Source of the DNA: Schistosoma mansoni
Taxonomy: Eukaryota > Platyhelminthes > Trematoda > Strigeidida > Schistosomatidae
Assembly: GCF_000237925.1 (NCBI RefSeq)
Contig: NC_031502.1
Span: 29,959,266-30,023,265 of the forward strand
Direction of reading: 5' to 3'
DNA length: 64,000 bases
Positions 50,459 through 62,107 of this stretch are shown here, piece by piece. A program made the position numbers and the translations under genes. The first letter of the stretch is position 1. The number at the start of each line of letters is the position of its first letter. The notes beneath the pieces are model-generated. The model did no database searches. It was not told where the DNA came from and worked only from the letters and a program-made list of their open reading frames with translations.

Positions 50459-50955
50459 AGCTACAGGTGCAGTTTGTATTTTATTACAGTCATTCTTAAG
50501 TTGTTATTGGTGTACTACCAACATGGCATGTCGCAGAAGTTCCCTATATTTCGATAACCTAGTAGTGATAATGTTAATAACACGACTAAATAATTGTTCT
50601 GTCTCTCCCGTCATCTTCAAAAGTCATGCAATTCCCGGTGTCATGAAAAACTTTGTGAAATAGCACACTGTACCGCAGATTAATCTGGTGATAATAATTA
50701 TCTTTATCCATAAATGTGCTCAATCAACGCCTGAGAACTATAAAAACTGACTGGTTTTGTTAAGATATGTTGAAATATCAATGATTCACTGTGTTTACTG
50801 GTCGCTAGATAAATATGTTGTAAAATAAACCATTCCAAAGCCGTTTATGCTATTATAATTCCATTCTATTTTATCTGAATTACTCAGTCTTTTATGAAAC
50901 TTAATAGCTTGCACGCTATTTCAAGAGAAGGAAACTGAGGAATATTGCCTGCAAC
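50459..50955. other. Spacer, nothing recognised
   Basis: No coding exon or repeat was recognised between the RTE-like LINE and repeat A copy 3. Confidence 0.4.
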
Positions 50956-50958
50956 TTT

Positions 50959-51312
50959 CCTGGTACGGCCAAGGACGAGAAGAGTCCACTCTTTCGAAAT
51001 GCTCTCACATGGCCACGCGTATACAGCCACTGACAGGGAAATCCTACTCACTGCCTTCTCGTGGCAGGGGTGTTGTTCACGAAATTGAGGGGATAAAAAG
51101 CAAATGTCACCGGCTACCATAGGACTGCATCTCTTAACGTTCTACACTGTCTTGTGGATTAGGCCTCTAGGTCGAAGGTTCGGGAAGTGGCCCTCTAGGA
51201 AAACCACTTGCTACGGTTTGGACACCCGAATAGTGTTCCAGCCCTCACACAAATCTAATGGCGAAGTGTGGTGCATATATATTTGATGCCTTCTTGTGCC
51301 AATGTTTGTGTT
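50959..51312 (-). repeat. Repeat family A, copy 3 (internally deleted)
   Basis: The reverse complement runs from 'aacacaaacattggcacaag' to 'ggccgtaccagg' and is closest to copy 4. About 130 bp in the middle are missing: the part before 'gccggt' joins directly to 'gacatttgcttttt' at about 51,108. It ends 122 bp before the TTC4 start codon, so it sits in the promoter or 5' untranslated region of that gene. Confidence 0.8.
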
Positions 51313-51433
51313 AAAATAAGACAAATAAATATCTTATAGTGCTAGGTTACTTACAACTGTTATTCTTCATTTTCCCCACTTAGGTTTGTTTAATCGTCAT
51401 TTAAATTCTCCATATATTACATGGAAATACAAA

Positions 51434-54400
51434 ATGAGTGTGGCCAAGAATTCACTGAGTAACACGGAAAATTCTAACGATGCTATCGATTGGGATGTAT
51501 GCCTACTTTTTATTCGATTATGTCATGTATTCTAGGATATGGTTAATCATCCAGCATTTGGGGCAGATATTGATCCCAAAGCAGGCTTACATCCAGCTAC
51601 TGAAGCTTTGCAAGCACTGAAATATGAGTCAGAAGATCCAGATGGTAAGTTCACGTGCCGCACTGACTGGTTTTTTTTAATGATAAGCTAATGCTCGTAG
51701 TTATAAAGAAGAAGGAAATTATTATTATAAGAGAAAAGAATTTTTTAAAGCAATATTGTCCTATACAGGTGGCCTACGTGCAAAGTCATCAGATCGTAAA
51801 TTAAATGCAATATTGTATACCAATAGAGCAGTATGTCACTTCTATCTAAGTAAGTGTTATCTTCAAAATCCTCATTCTTTTTTTTAGAGAATTACCGATC
51901 ATGTATTCGTGATTGTAAGTCTGCTGTTAGTTTGTCACCGGATTATATTAAAGCATATGTAAAAGGTTTAAAGTTTTTTTTAATACTAAAACAATTCATT
52001 ATTAGGAATCGAAGCGTGCATGGCACTTTCAAAAGTTGATGAAGCTTTAGAATTGTCATCAGCCGGCTTAAATGTACTGCCTTCTTCTCCTGAATTACTT
52101 GAAATGCAGCATAAAGTTCTTAAAAAGCAAATGGAATTAGATAAGGAGGTTGAACAGCGATCGAAATTGGATTGTAGAAAAGAAAATGATATGAATGCTG
52201 AATATGAGATTTTAAGGGTAATTAATCAATTTTTATTGTTAATTGACAATATAAAACTTTGCATTTTATCACAACTTTTTATAACCATATGTTTGGTCGT
52301 GGTCAAATTTTGATGGTGTTCGAAAATAGACAACTTGGTACTTAGTTATTTAAATATACTCAGAATCCCTTCACATGAAGTCATTTTCTATTTTGATATT
52401 CTAACTTTATTCAAGAAACTTCGCTGAAATATGTAGTTTAACTAAGTAATTTACTTGTTCTGCATTTTATGGTCTCAGTTTACTTATTACGGGCTTCTGA
52501 GTGTTTTTTATTCGACTGACTATTACATTTAGGTTCTATGCAATCAAGAAATGATTTCAATTCATACTACTTATCTTGGAAACATACAATCCCCGGTTGT
52601 TAAGACTCTTTAATCCTGTCACAAAAATATGCCTGATAATTGAACCCTAAGATATTTTGGAGGGTAGGTCAGTTTAAACTACCAACCTCAGTGTACTAAG
52701 CCGTAGCTCTGAAACCTGGTTTCCTACGTGATGGGTATTTTCTGCATAAAACTGTTTTCAAAAGCTGCCATAGTGATTAGCAAGAGTTTAACTAGCAAAT
52801 AGTTTTCAAAGTAGAAGACTTTAATTTAATATTATGATTTTGCCAAACAATTTTCCTCGAAAAGGCAATTTCTGAATTTTTAACCATTTATCTTATAATC
52901 AGAAGAGGTTTTGTGGAGATTTCAGTATTTTCATAGTTGAAAAAAAACAGAAGAATATGACGTTAATGCTTATCAAAATCCACTGTTGACTTCAGCACGT
53001 ATAACGTGTCATTTACCTGAGTTTAATGAATCCTCCAACACCTGGTTAAGAAACTATCTTCTGATTTATACTCTGATTGTCTGCGAATACCATGAATTCT
53101 CCTAAATGCTTCGCTTACAGCTTTTAGTTTTTTGAGACTTGACATTCATATCTTATCACTTTTACACTATCTAGTCACGTGGAATTGATGTTAATCTCAA
53201 ATTAAAACCTATTGATATGCCAGAAGTCAGTTGTTCCACATTTTATGTGGATTCATTGGGGAAATTTCACTGGCCTATTCTTTTTATGTATCCTGAATTC
53301 GGACAAACTGATTTCCTCCGTGATGTAATTGAATCAAGCACGTAGGTTTTCTATGTTATACGGTTTTATATTTTTCTAGTGTTACATCCTCTCCATTTTT
53401 TGTCTCAATGACAATAGATATCAGTTAAATCGTTATTAGAAATTATTCAGTCTCCAAAAATTGGGGGTACCGTTGTATCCTTGAGATTCTTTAACTGTAT
53501 AGCCCTACACTTGCTAGCTTTCTCCATCACTTGACTTTAGGTCACTTAGTGACAAAGTATACACAAAGTATACGCAAAACTTTGAACCAGACAACCTATC
53601 AGTCCGTTCAAAGCAAAATAAATAAATTGACGTTGAAACTTACTGTCCATTATACAGAATTTGAATATTTAAACTACCGAGTTAGAACTTCATAAGTCTA
53701 ATGGTTTTTATTGCAACGAATAAATTTTACACTCCTTACAAAATCTTGATCTGACAAAACTTCACACGTCTTATATTAGAAACTGCTATTTTTTTTTACT
53801 ATACTCCAATAGATTGGATAGCTTTTACAAACTCTAAATAGTGTTTTTTATTACAGGGAGTTATAAGTTTGTACATACATGACTTTGTTAATAGGTTTTT
53901 GTTTTGTTCTATCAAATTTATTTATTGCATAGTTGTCCACACGTCTAATAATAGTAATGAAGATTATTCTATATGAAACACATCTGTATCAATCTTTCAG
54001 CGCTTGACTTGATGAGGAAACAATAATCTGAAAATTCGTTTATCAAAAAGAGTAATTTTAAAAGTGTCCATCAATGAGTTTCTGCATACATTTAAAATAA
54101 TTATTGTTCATTCACAACCAACAGGTGATTATTTAAGAAATGTTGCTGATTGACTGTAGTGATAAACCTTAGGATCATGAAAGCGGGGGTTACAGGATGT
54201 AATATGGTTAAAAATCAATAACAGCTGTAAAAAACATCTAGTTTTCAATCTCACTTCCCACATTTTTTGGTTTGAAAGTAACAGTTTAGATATGAAACTA
54301 CATAGACATTTTTGTTTAAAATATGGGTTACTCGTAAGTAGTCGAATGATGCAAATTAAGAATCGCTTTTTCAATTTTTATTCAGGATCATTGATTGTTT

Positions 54401-57400
54401 AAAGTTAGTTTTTGATGTGAATCAGCCTCCTCCGCCGTGGGACCCGAAGCTCCTATACTCCCTTGAAGATGATGCTATAGAGGTAATGTTTTTAATTACA
54501 GTATATAATTGTGTTTTTTGAGTGTTATCTTTTAGATTAATATTTCAAACTATATTCCTTTTATTTGTTGTCTAGTATAGTTGATATTACTTTTATTGTT
54601 AAGAATTTAAATGTCTTCTAACTGAGCTAATGAGAAATGCGTCAAATTGTGTTGACTGACATTTATGCCAACTCTTACGTCAATAGATGTCTGGAATTGA
54701 AGTATATTGTTCTGTGCTATCCTAGTATACTTAGTGATGGGAGAATTCCACTCCTTCATATGTCCATCCACCATGTAAAGTTAGTATCATTAAATTTTGA
54801 CGATTCTTCATTTAAGAAAGGATCCTAACGAATTAAAATCAGAAACAAATCCGTGGTCTTCAACCATATTTTGTGTGAAACATCAAGTGCTAACTTATGA
54901 ATTCAATGTACAGGTTGTAGATTTGGTTGAAAAGAAGAGGTTTATAAACATATCACGTGGAACTTTTGCTACCTGTCCAAAGTTGGAGATTGTACGCTGT
55001 AGTGTTTCCATAAAATTTAAACTTCCTTTACATCGACCTTCAACACTCATTAGTTATACAATAACAGGGTATCTGCTCTAAAGTGTGTGTAAGTAAAGTG
55101 ATGTCCCCCACATTTTTGAAGTCAAAAGGTTTTACTCTAAAAAATACCTACATCATGACCTCAACGAAAAAAGCTAAAGAAGAAATGAGACAATGCGTAG
55201 CACTGTTTAATTCCACTATTGATATAAGAGAAGGAATCATCGTTCTTTCCCTACTCTTGGATCAATATATCCTACTGACTGATTTTCAGAACGTCAAGTT
55301 TGGAGGCATAAATCCATAGAAGTCCTGTTTAAATAACCTAAAACGTTTGTAATACCAAGAAAATAGGTAATAAGAATGGTCGTATTCAAACTGATTGTTT
55401 GCACAACTCTACTGATTTGCATTATCATTATTTTTTATTGGACCAATAGTATGTACTGGCTTGATTATGGAATGCAAGAACCACATATCGTTTTTGTATG
55501 AAAATGAGTTAATATAATAAAACAACAAGCTAAAAAGCGTTTTCTTTCCTGTTATAATGTCAAATATATCTAGAATATTATAACAAAAATGAATTCAACA
55601 GAATGTCGTAAGTGATGTCAAAGACTTAAAATATTCTCTCGTCACTGCTTGGTCTTCAAAATAATTAGAATTCATATTTCCACTCCTTACCCTCTCTTCA
55701 GTTTCTGCGTCCATTACTTATCCTGTACAGATCCCAATGCACGAATTGCGTTTGTTGACTTGCAACTAGCCACATTAATGGTTCGTGTGAAATCGTTGTA
55801 TGAATACCTTCCGGGGACTTACTAAGTATTTGAAGTCAAAATGCCATGTTTTATTTTGCAGAATCTCCAGAAGATTCAGATTGTCAGTAAATACTTGAGT
55901 AACTGAATTTGCTGTAGTTTTGTGAAATGCTCTGATAAGTCTTAACTATATAAACAATAAGTAGAGGTTTCGTAATTCACACCTATTTAATCCAGTTGAA
56001 ATCTTAGCCATTTTTTCAAATCCCGGTCCACACTGTTATGAACTAAAAATCATAGTGTTTTTAACTTTGGGGTCGATTATATGAACCCATACGTAGTATG
56101 GGTTCATTCATTTAACGATATTAGGGTTGAGAACTTTCTTTTCTTACTGTTTACCCAGGTTTATTTTGAACATGATAAAATGAAAAAGTTTATTCTTTGT
56201 TCACCGCAATGTACAATCAAAAAATTAACTAAACAAAATGGGTAAGTGTTTTTCTCAATAATTATGATCGTGGTAGTTGATTTATCATTTATAAGGTATA
56301 ATTATAAAAACGTTTATTCAAGAATTGTATAAATTATATAGTGTGGTGGCTACGTGATAAAAACAGTAAACTTTCAATCACTGCGTCTAAATCTCACTCC
56401 ATTTACTTCAGTTTAATAGTATCGTCCTATTCCTATACGAAAAGCAACGCATAACTTGAAGCCCTATTACATTATGGGAAAAAGTATAACAGTCTGCGGT
56501 TTTAAATAGTTCTTTACATAACACAGTCCTTACTTACCAATATCTACAGAACAAAATTTACTCAGATTGTAGTTAGCTAGTTCGTCAACTGAAAAATAAG
56601 TCATGAGTGTGTAAATTGTCCTTAAGCGAAATTAACGAGTTATTCTAGCAGTGCTCATTGTTAGTGTTGGGATTATTTGTTTCTGAGAAAACTCTACTAC
56701 CGTATGTTTTGAAAATAATTATTTCTGAAATCATTACATAAATCTTCCCAATTCTGAACGGATTGGGTGGTTTTTCGCTTTATAAAATTAATTTTCCATT
56801 CCTGATCTTCAAGTCCATGTCAAGCGAATGTATGTATACACATGGTTTTTTTAATATACTATCTATAACAGTAGTTAATAAACTCTTCAGTGTTTATTCG
56901 TTTGAGTTGTGTTGATAGTTACTGTTATTCGGAAATCTCGTGTAATGGCTACATACATCGATGGGATTATCAACAAGGTTTGTGTATTCGATAAATGACG
57001 ATATGTTTCAAAATAGTTAACTAATTGTCGTAGACGACTCTCGCTTTCGAAAAAACAAATGTACATATACTGTTCTCGGGAATATTCCATTCTCAGTTCA
57101 TTTCTTAGATAAATATATACTTTAATTTTGGTGTTTTCATAGGGTGGGGCCGATTTCATTGTAATCATGAATCCATAATGACATGTATACTCAATGCCTC
57201 ATAGTCTCGAGTAGTTACCTAATGTAATTTAAGTCTCAATGAAAACTATCTTTTAAATAATTATATTTTCACTAATTTATGTTTGAATATTAATATATTT
57301 CTACATTGGCATTTCATTCTTTTGTCTACTGCTAGATTTTATCATCAACAAATTGTCGTTTTGTTTCTGTTCTTTTGTGTAGATTTAGTGTCCGCAGAGA

Positions 57401-57476
57401 TCTACTTATTATTTTACATGTGATATCTAAACGATCAACACATTTCTATACTAGTTGGAGAGACGAGAAAATTTAA
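51434..57476 (+). CDS. TTC4: TTC4/Cns1-type Hsp90 co-chaperone, nine exons
   Basis: TTC4 (yeast Cns1) is a TPR co-chaperone linking Hsp70 and Hsp90. Coding exons: 51434-51496, 51536-51644, 51688-51849, 51888-51965, 52006-52217, 53175-53341, 54386-54482, 56159-56241, 57383-57476. They total 1,065 nt, giving 354 residues (human TTC4 has 387), all GT-AG and in phase. The N-terminus has an NHPAF block, where TTC4 has a conserved Pro-x-Phe segment. The TPRs are at about 62-95 (YKEEGNYYYKRKEFFKAILS), 98-130 (LNAILYTNRAVCHFYLKNYR) and 133-165 (AYVKGIEACMALSKVDEAL). A charged helix at about 170-205 leads to the C-terminal wheel domain (FHWPILFMYPEFGQTDFL, WDPKLLYSLEDDAIEVYFEH, ending SWRDEKI). The first four introns are 38-43 bp; the last four are 957, 1,044, 1,676 and 1,141 bp. 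The start is the first ATG giving the open frame. No break was seen. Confidence 0.93.
54797..55319 (+). other. Two adjacent unexplained ORFs in TTC4 intron 7
   Basis: Frames of 94 (54,797-55,081) and 78 residues (55,083-55,319) lie one after the other in different phases within intron 7. The first contains VVDLVEKKRFINISRGTF and VRCSVSIKFKLPLHRPS, the second MSPTFLKSKGFTLKNTYI. They do not fit TTC4, whose exon 7 joins exon 8 in phase. I recognise no family. They could be an old retroposed or transposon-derived gene, an exon of an overlapping gene, or chance. Confidence 0.35.
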
Positions 57477-57544
57477 CTCTTTTGACTGTCTAGTTTTACG
57501 CGTTATTTGTATACATTATCCCTCTTTTTTTAAATACTGGATAA

Positions 57545-57550
57545 AATAAA
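57545..57550 (+). other. Likely poly(A) signal of TTC4
   Basis: AATAAA located 69 bp after the stop codon of TTC4, in AT-rich sequence. Confidence 0.55.
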
Positions 57551-57794
57551 ACCCCATTTGTAAAAGAAAAACTTTATCTATTGTTCTTCTGTGTTATCCG
57601 TTATTTCTTCGTTCAGAGCTTTTGGCTTATGATCAAAGTAAAAATTTCCGAAAATAACTGATAAGGAAATCCCTAGTGAATTTAAAAACACATCACTGAG
57701 ATTGAACTCAACATTTTGCAGGATAATGCCCTTAATACTTAATATTGTAGGTGTATAGGATGCATTTAATAATTAGTTATTAATATATTTGTAT

Positions 57795-58545
57795 TGTCGC
57801 GCTATGCTGATTAGTATTGGCGATGGTTAGAAGAAAGTTAGGGGCGGCCAAACCAAAACGTGGCATCAGAGTTTGAAGTCACTATCTTCTAGTCTGAGCC
57901 ATGTTGGTAGATACAGACTACTTGGTTGTAGTCCGCGTGACTATCGTAACCAATGGTTGGAGACTCTAGGTGACATGGCACAGGTGTAATCACTCTTTGT
58001 TTTCCCTTAAACCTTGAGAATAAAATTGCTTCATATCTATCTTCCTTCCCGTACTAAATCCTCATATACAACCTTCCCTTTATATATCACTGTTATAATT
58101 GGTTTTTGCTAATAAACGATCCAGCTACTCCTATTGCTTAGTATTCTTATACAATGACACTCGACAAGACCCCAAAATCAGAACACGTTGAACAGGAACT
58201 AATTGTATTCAAAATAACAATGGTAAGTGAACAGCAATCACTGGTTTGAAAAACGTTCATATATTTATAGTATATACATAAGAAGCTTCTAGATTTTTCT
58301 CAGATAATTTATCAGGGCTGATTGGTTTAGAATTAGCCAATCAGCGCGCAGCAACACCATCATGCATGCAACATGCTTTAATCCAATCTATGTCCCGCTA
58401 ACAATCACCATCACTAAATTAACTACTTCTATGAATTCGGTGTTCATCTTGTTGTGCTAATGAGGTATGGCAAGTTGGACCGATGCATATGTGTGCCTGG
58501 TCCTATGTTGTAGTTGACTGACCATTTGTATTGTAAATTATTTTG
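57795..58545 (+). repeat. Repeat family C, interrupted copy
   Basis: The left part (57,795-58,090, with 'ggcggccaaaccaaaacgtg' and 'agtctgagccatgttggtag') and the right part (58,409-58,545, with 'gaattcggtgttcatcttgt' and 'gtcctatgttgtagttgact') are two halves of one dispersed repeat, separated by a solo LTR. The right half recurs at 6,225-6,395. The part 'ggttgtagtcc' resembles a polymerase III B box at 9 of 11 positions, so a SINE-like origin is possible but unproven. Confidence 0.7.
58091..58403. repeat. Solo LTR inside repeat C
   Basis: A 313-bp insert starting TGTTATAATTGG and ending CCCGCTAACA, with TGTTA/TAACA terminal inverted repeats, flanked by the perfect 5-bp direct repeat ATCAC (58,086-58,090 and 58,404-58,408). 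Repeat C continues on the far side. A TATA-like CTATAAATATATG on the minus strand (rc near 58,258-58,272) suggests minus orientation. The sequence differs from the solo LTR at 33,810-34,147, so it is another family. Confidence 0.82.
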
Positions 58546-58904
58546 ATCATGCTAGGTTATAAAAAGTAACCAACAGGATGGCCCAATGTAAATCTTGCAC
58601 TAATTACCATCTTTTTACATGTGGAATCCTGAGGCAAAAAGTGCTCCCATTGGTAATTGAAACCACTTTAGCATTGAGTACTAAATATGACAGTGACTGG
58701 TGTAATCATTGATGTACTTCACTACTTGTACACCACAGACCTATCATTTTCAAAATGAGCAACAGTCGACTGAAAAACTAACGAAAATGGTATGGTTTTA
58801 TTACATAACAAAATAACGACGGATATAACTTGTTTCAATAAGTTTTGTAAACATTCTTGGTTTGCTTGCTCGATATTGAGTGGTTCAGACTGGTATTTTA
58901 TTAC

Positions 58905-59425
58905 TTATTTAAACACACAAACATTGGCACAAGAAGGCATCAAATATATATGCACCACACTTCGCCATTAGATTTGTGTGAGGGCTGGAACACTATTCGG
59001 GTGTCCAAACCGTAGCAAGTGGTTTTCCTAGAGGGCCACTTCCCGAACCTTCGACCTAGAGGCCTAATCCACAAGACAGTGTAGAACATTAGGAGATGCA
59101 GTCCTGTGGTAGCTGGTGACCAACAATAGGTTCATACGCCATTTGTTTCCTTAGGACCCGTGAGTCTATGTGCACCAATGGTTTGGAACCAGGGTTTTCG
59201 AACTTCCCTAAGTGGATCCCCCATATCCACCAACCCGATTAAAGTGCCGGACATTTGCTTTTCGTCCCCTCAATTTCGTAAACAACATCCCTGCCACGAG
59301 AAGGCAGTGAGTAGGATTTCCCTGTCAGTGGCTGTATACGCGTGGCCATGTGAGAGCATCTCGAGAGGGAGAGCGGATTCTCCTCGTCCTCGGTCGTACT
59401 ACGGCATTTGGAGGCTGACAAACAC
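58905..59425 (+). repeat. Repeat family A, copy 4
   Basis: Starts 'ttatttaaacacacaaacat' and ends near 'ggtcgtactacggcatttgg'. All family A landmarks are present in order, so this and copy 1 are the only complete copies in the window. It is most like copy 3. Confidence 0.85.
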
Positions 59426-60180
59426 AAAACCACTCTAACAATATAATCTAATTAGCGCAAAGGACTGGAAAAGCGTGACTACCTCATAGTTATCAAACGA
59501 TGTAAGCGTTCTCATGACGATGGGGATCAGCTTGGAAACTTTGGATATTTAGTATTCCCTAGGTTAGGCATAAATAGTTGGTGTAATAACTACGTGTCTG
59601 AACTTTTATAATTTACTCAGAGTAGATTATTTGTCGACACATATTAAGATATGAAGTACAATCAATTATTGCACTTAATTTTACGGAACTTAATATTTTC
59701 TGAAGAAAGCTTCCTGTGATTTACAGGAATTCGTCTTTAAGTTACAAAGTCTTAGAGACTTGATATCGTATTGCACTTCTTTTGATGTTCAATGATTTGA
59801 ACCAATCAGCAGTATCCCCTTTAATTTAGTTTTTATGTTAATCGGCATTCGTCACCGATCCAATTTTTCCTGGAACAGACTAACTGAAAACAATATTACG
59901 AGTATAGCTATTCTCACTGAAATAGCTTAGGCTTGGATAATTAATAATGACTGAAACAAGGTTGCACCGATCATTACTGCTGAAATGAGGAAGAGTCAGA
60001 TAAATCATCAACGCTACTATTATGTGGACATTTGCAAAACTGGCTTTAATCTATACTAAGAAATTCCAATTCATTTTGGCTTTAGATTCTTTTATTGTTA
60101 AACTATTTACTGAAATCAAACAGATGTATCGTGTCAGGAGGGTTAAGAAGTCGTAATAGGGAGCTATAAAAATTACGCCG

Positions 60181-60226
<46 letters not shown>

Positions 60227-62107
60227 ATTTAGTCTCTCGAACAATCTACTAGATTGATGAATGAATAGATATGTTGGGGTTTAAAAACGAAACCATGTAC
60301 AAATAACAATTTTAAAGAAATTTAAAAAACAAAGATAATTTTCCATACATAAGAATGATATGTACGCATGAGTAAATCACCAACGCTAACGTAATAAAAA
60401 AATGGAATGAGACAAAAAATATTTAAAAAGAAAAACACTGTAATCATAATGAGCGTAAAATAATGTGTAAAAGACAATAAGTGTATAGTAGGTGGTACAA
60501 TAAGTAAGACTTATTGTGCGTGTGCATACTACGTATGGATGGATAGGTGCGAACAAGTCTTGAATATTGTCTGAATAATTGTTTAAATCACAGAGGATAA
60601 AATATAAAAGTGTTAATAATCACATAACATAAAAACTGGAAAGGATCAAATATGTAAGCAAAAAAATGGAAGCCCCATGCTGAGTATGTATAATAATAGA
60701 AAACGACGACCAATTAATTGGTCAAGAAGCCAGATAATAAAGTTTGTTACATGATGGGTGTTCTTCAAATTATAACATGCCTTCTACGTTTCCTGATTGT
60801 CTTCGATGCTAAAATATATATTAAAAAAATACACTGACAATGCATAATCCCAAAATACCGACATCTTAAAAGAACAATAACTAAATTAATCATTTATTCC
60901 GATGTTTTCTATTTCTAACCGTAAAAATTACCTCATAATATCATGCTCGTAATCTTATTCAGGGTGATGTAAGCAAGAATTAAATATCACAAGAAATGAG
61001 TTCGTTTCCTGAACCACAAACAGACGCTTTCTTATTTCTTGCAGTTATCAGTGGATCCAAAAGCAAGAGTCATATTTTAGAGATTTGCAAATTGTAATAC
61101 TGCGAGTTAGATTCGTCTAGATACACTAAGTATACGCTTGATTCTTAAGAAACGAAATAGCTAAATGATGTTTGTATTAGTTAGAAACAAACTCGCTGAT
61201 GCCATATAGAACACACAAAGTAAAAAATATCTAAATGGATTAAATCAACGATCACTATAAGAGAACATGCATGATGAATCAGTTTGGTAGCTATTAAAAA
61301 ACTATGAAATACTGAATAACTGCTTCTGCTTAAAGCTTACATCAACTTGCTTATTGTTGACAGCATTGGAAATCGAAATAAAAAAATGTACTGACACTAT
61401 TTAACTTTATGATGCATTTAAATTTTATATACGATTAAAGAGTTATGATAAAGCACATAATGGTTTTAGTATTTTATCACTTTGCATTAGTAAGAAGTAC
61501 CGTCAATTGTAAGTATTATTAATAAGGCTTGGATTGATGAGGGAAAAATGAGCATCTGGAAGATTGTTAATAACAGAAATAATGATATATTTTTAGTCCT
61601 AATGAGTAACAATGAAATTTCTGACTCTTCACAACCTAGAGTAAGTTGCTTCTTCAGAGAAAAAAATAATCAGCTTACATTAATACCAGTTTAAATTTTT
61701 CAGTTATATGAGGTTCGAAAAACTGCCAACATCAAATTATTCTTAACAAACTAGAAGATATATTCTTGATTCACTTTAACCATCATCAAAACAGATCATA
61801 CGACTAAAATGAGGCTTATATCTTATATAGAACTTGCGTGGTGAAAATGCAAGTATAGAAGGGATCAAGCAGGACTAGGTAAGTATGCCCAGGGGATATA
61901 ATAGGTCTGGAAATAAGCCTGAATTACATAACCAATACTCCTGAGTTTAGACATTTACCCGGTCTCGATTTATCCAATGAATTAACAAACCAATAAATTA
62001 GAAAAAGTAACATAATTGTAATGAACTGTGTAAACTAGCATTATTATTACCATTAAAGCAAAAATATATTGTGTCATGCACGAATAAGAACGAACACTGC
62101 TTTTACT
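59426..62107. other. Intergenic, AT-rich, 3' flank of the 62-kb gene
   Basis: No coding exon was recognised. It includes an (AT)n microsatellite at 60,184-60,223. The stretch next to 62,107 should hold the 3' untranslated region of the minus-strand gene. Confidence 0.4.
60184..60223. repeat. (AT)20 microsatellite
   Basis: Forty bases of uninterrupted AT dinucleotides, a likely length-variable locus. Confidence 0.95.

Noticed and set aside
52217-53175. A micro-exon between TTC4 exons 5 and 6, to supply an apparently missing AIK segment
   Set aside because: The junction EILR|SRGI aligns without a gap to the human AIKARNI region, so no extra exon is needed.
57795-58090. tRNA gene in repeat C because of a B-box-like 'ggttgtagtcc'
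   Set aside because: No A box at the right distance and no cloverleaf could be drawn; at most it is a SINE-like remnant.
60184-60223. CRISPR-like or structured array at the dinucleotide run
   Set aside because: It is a plain (AT)n microsatellite with no spacers.
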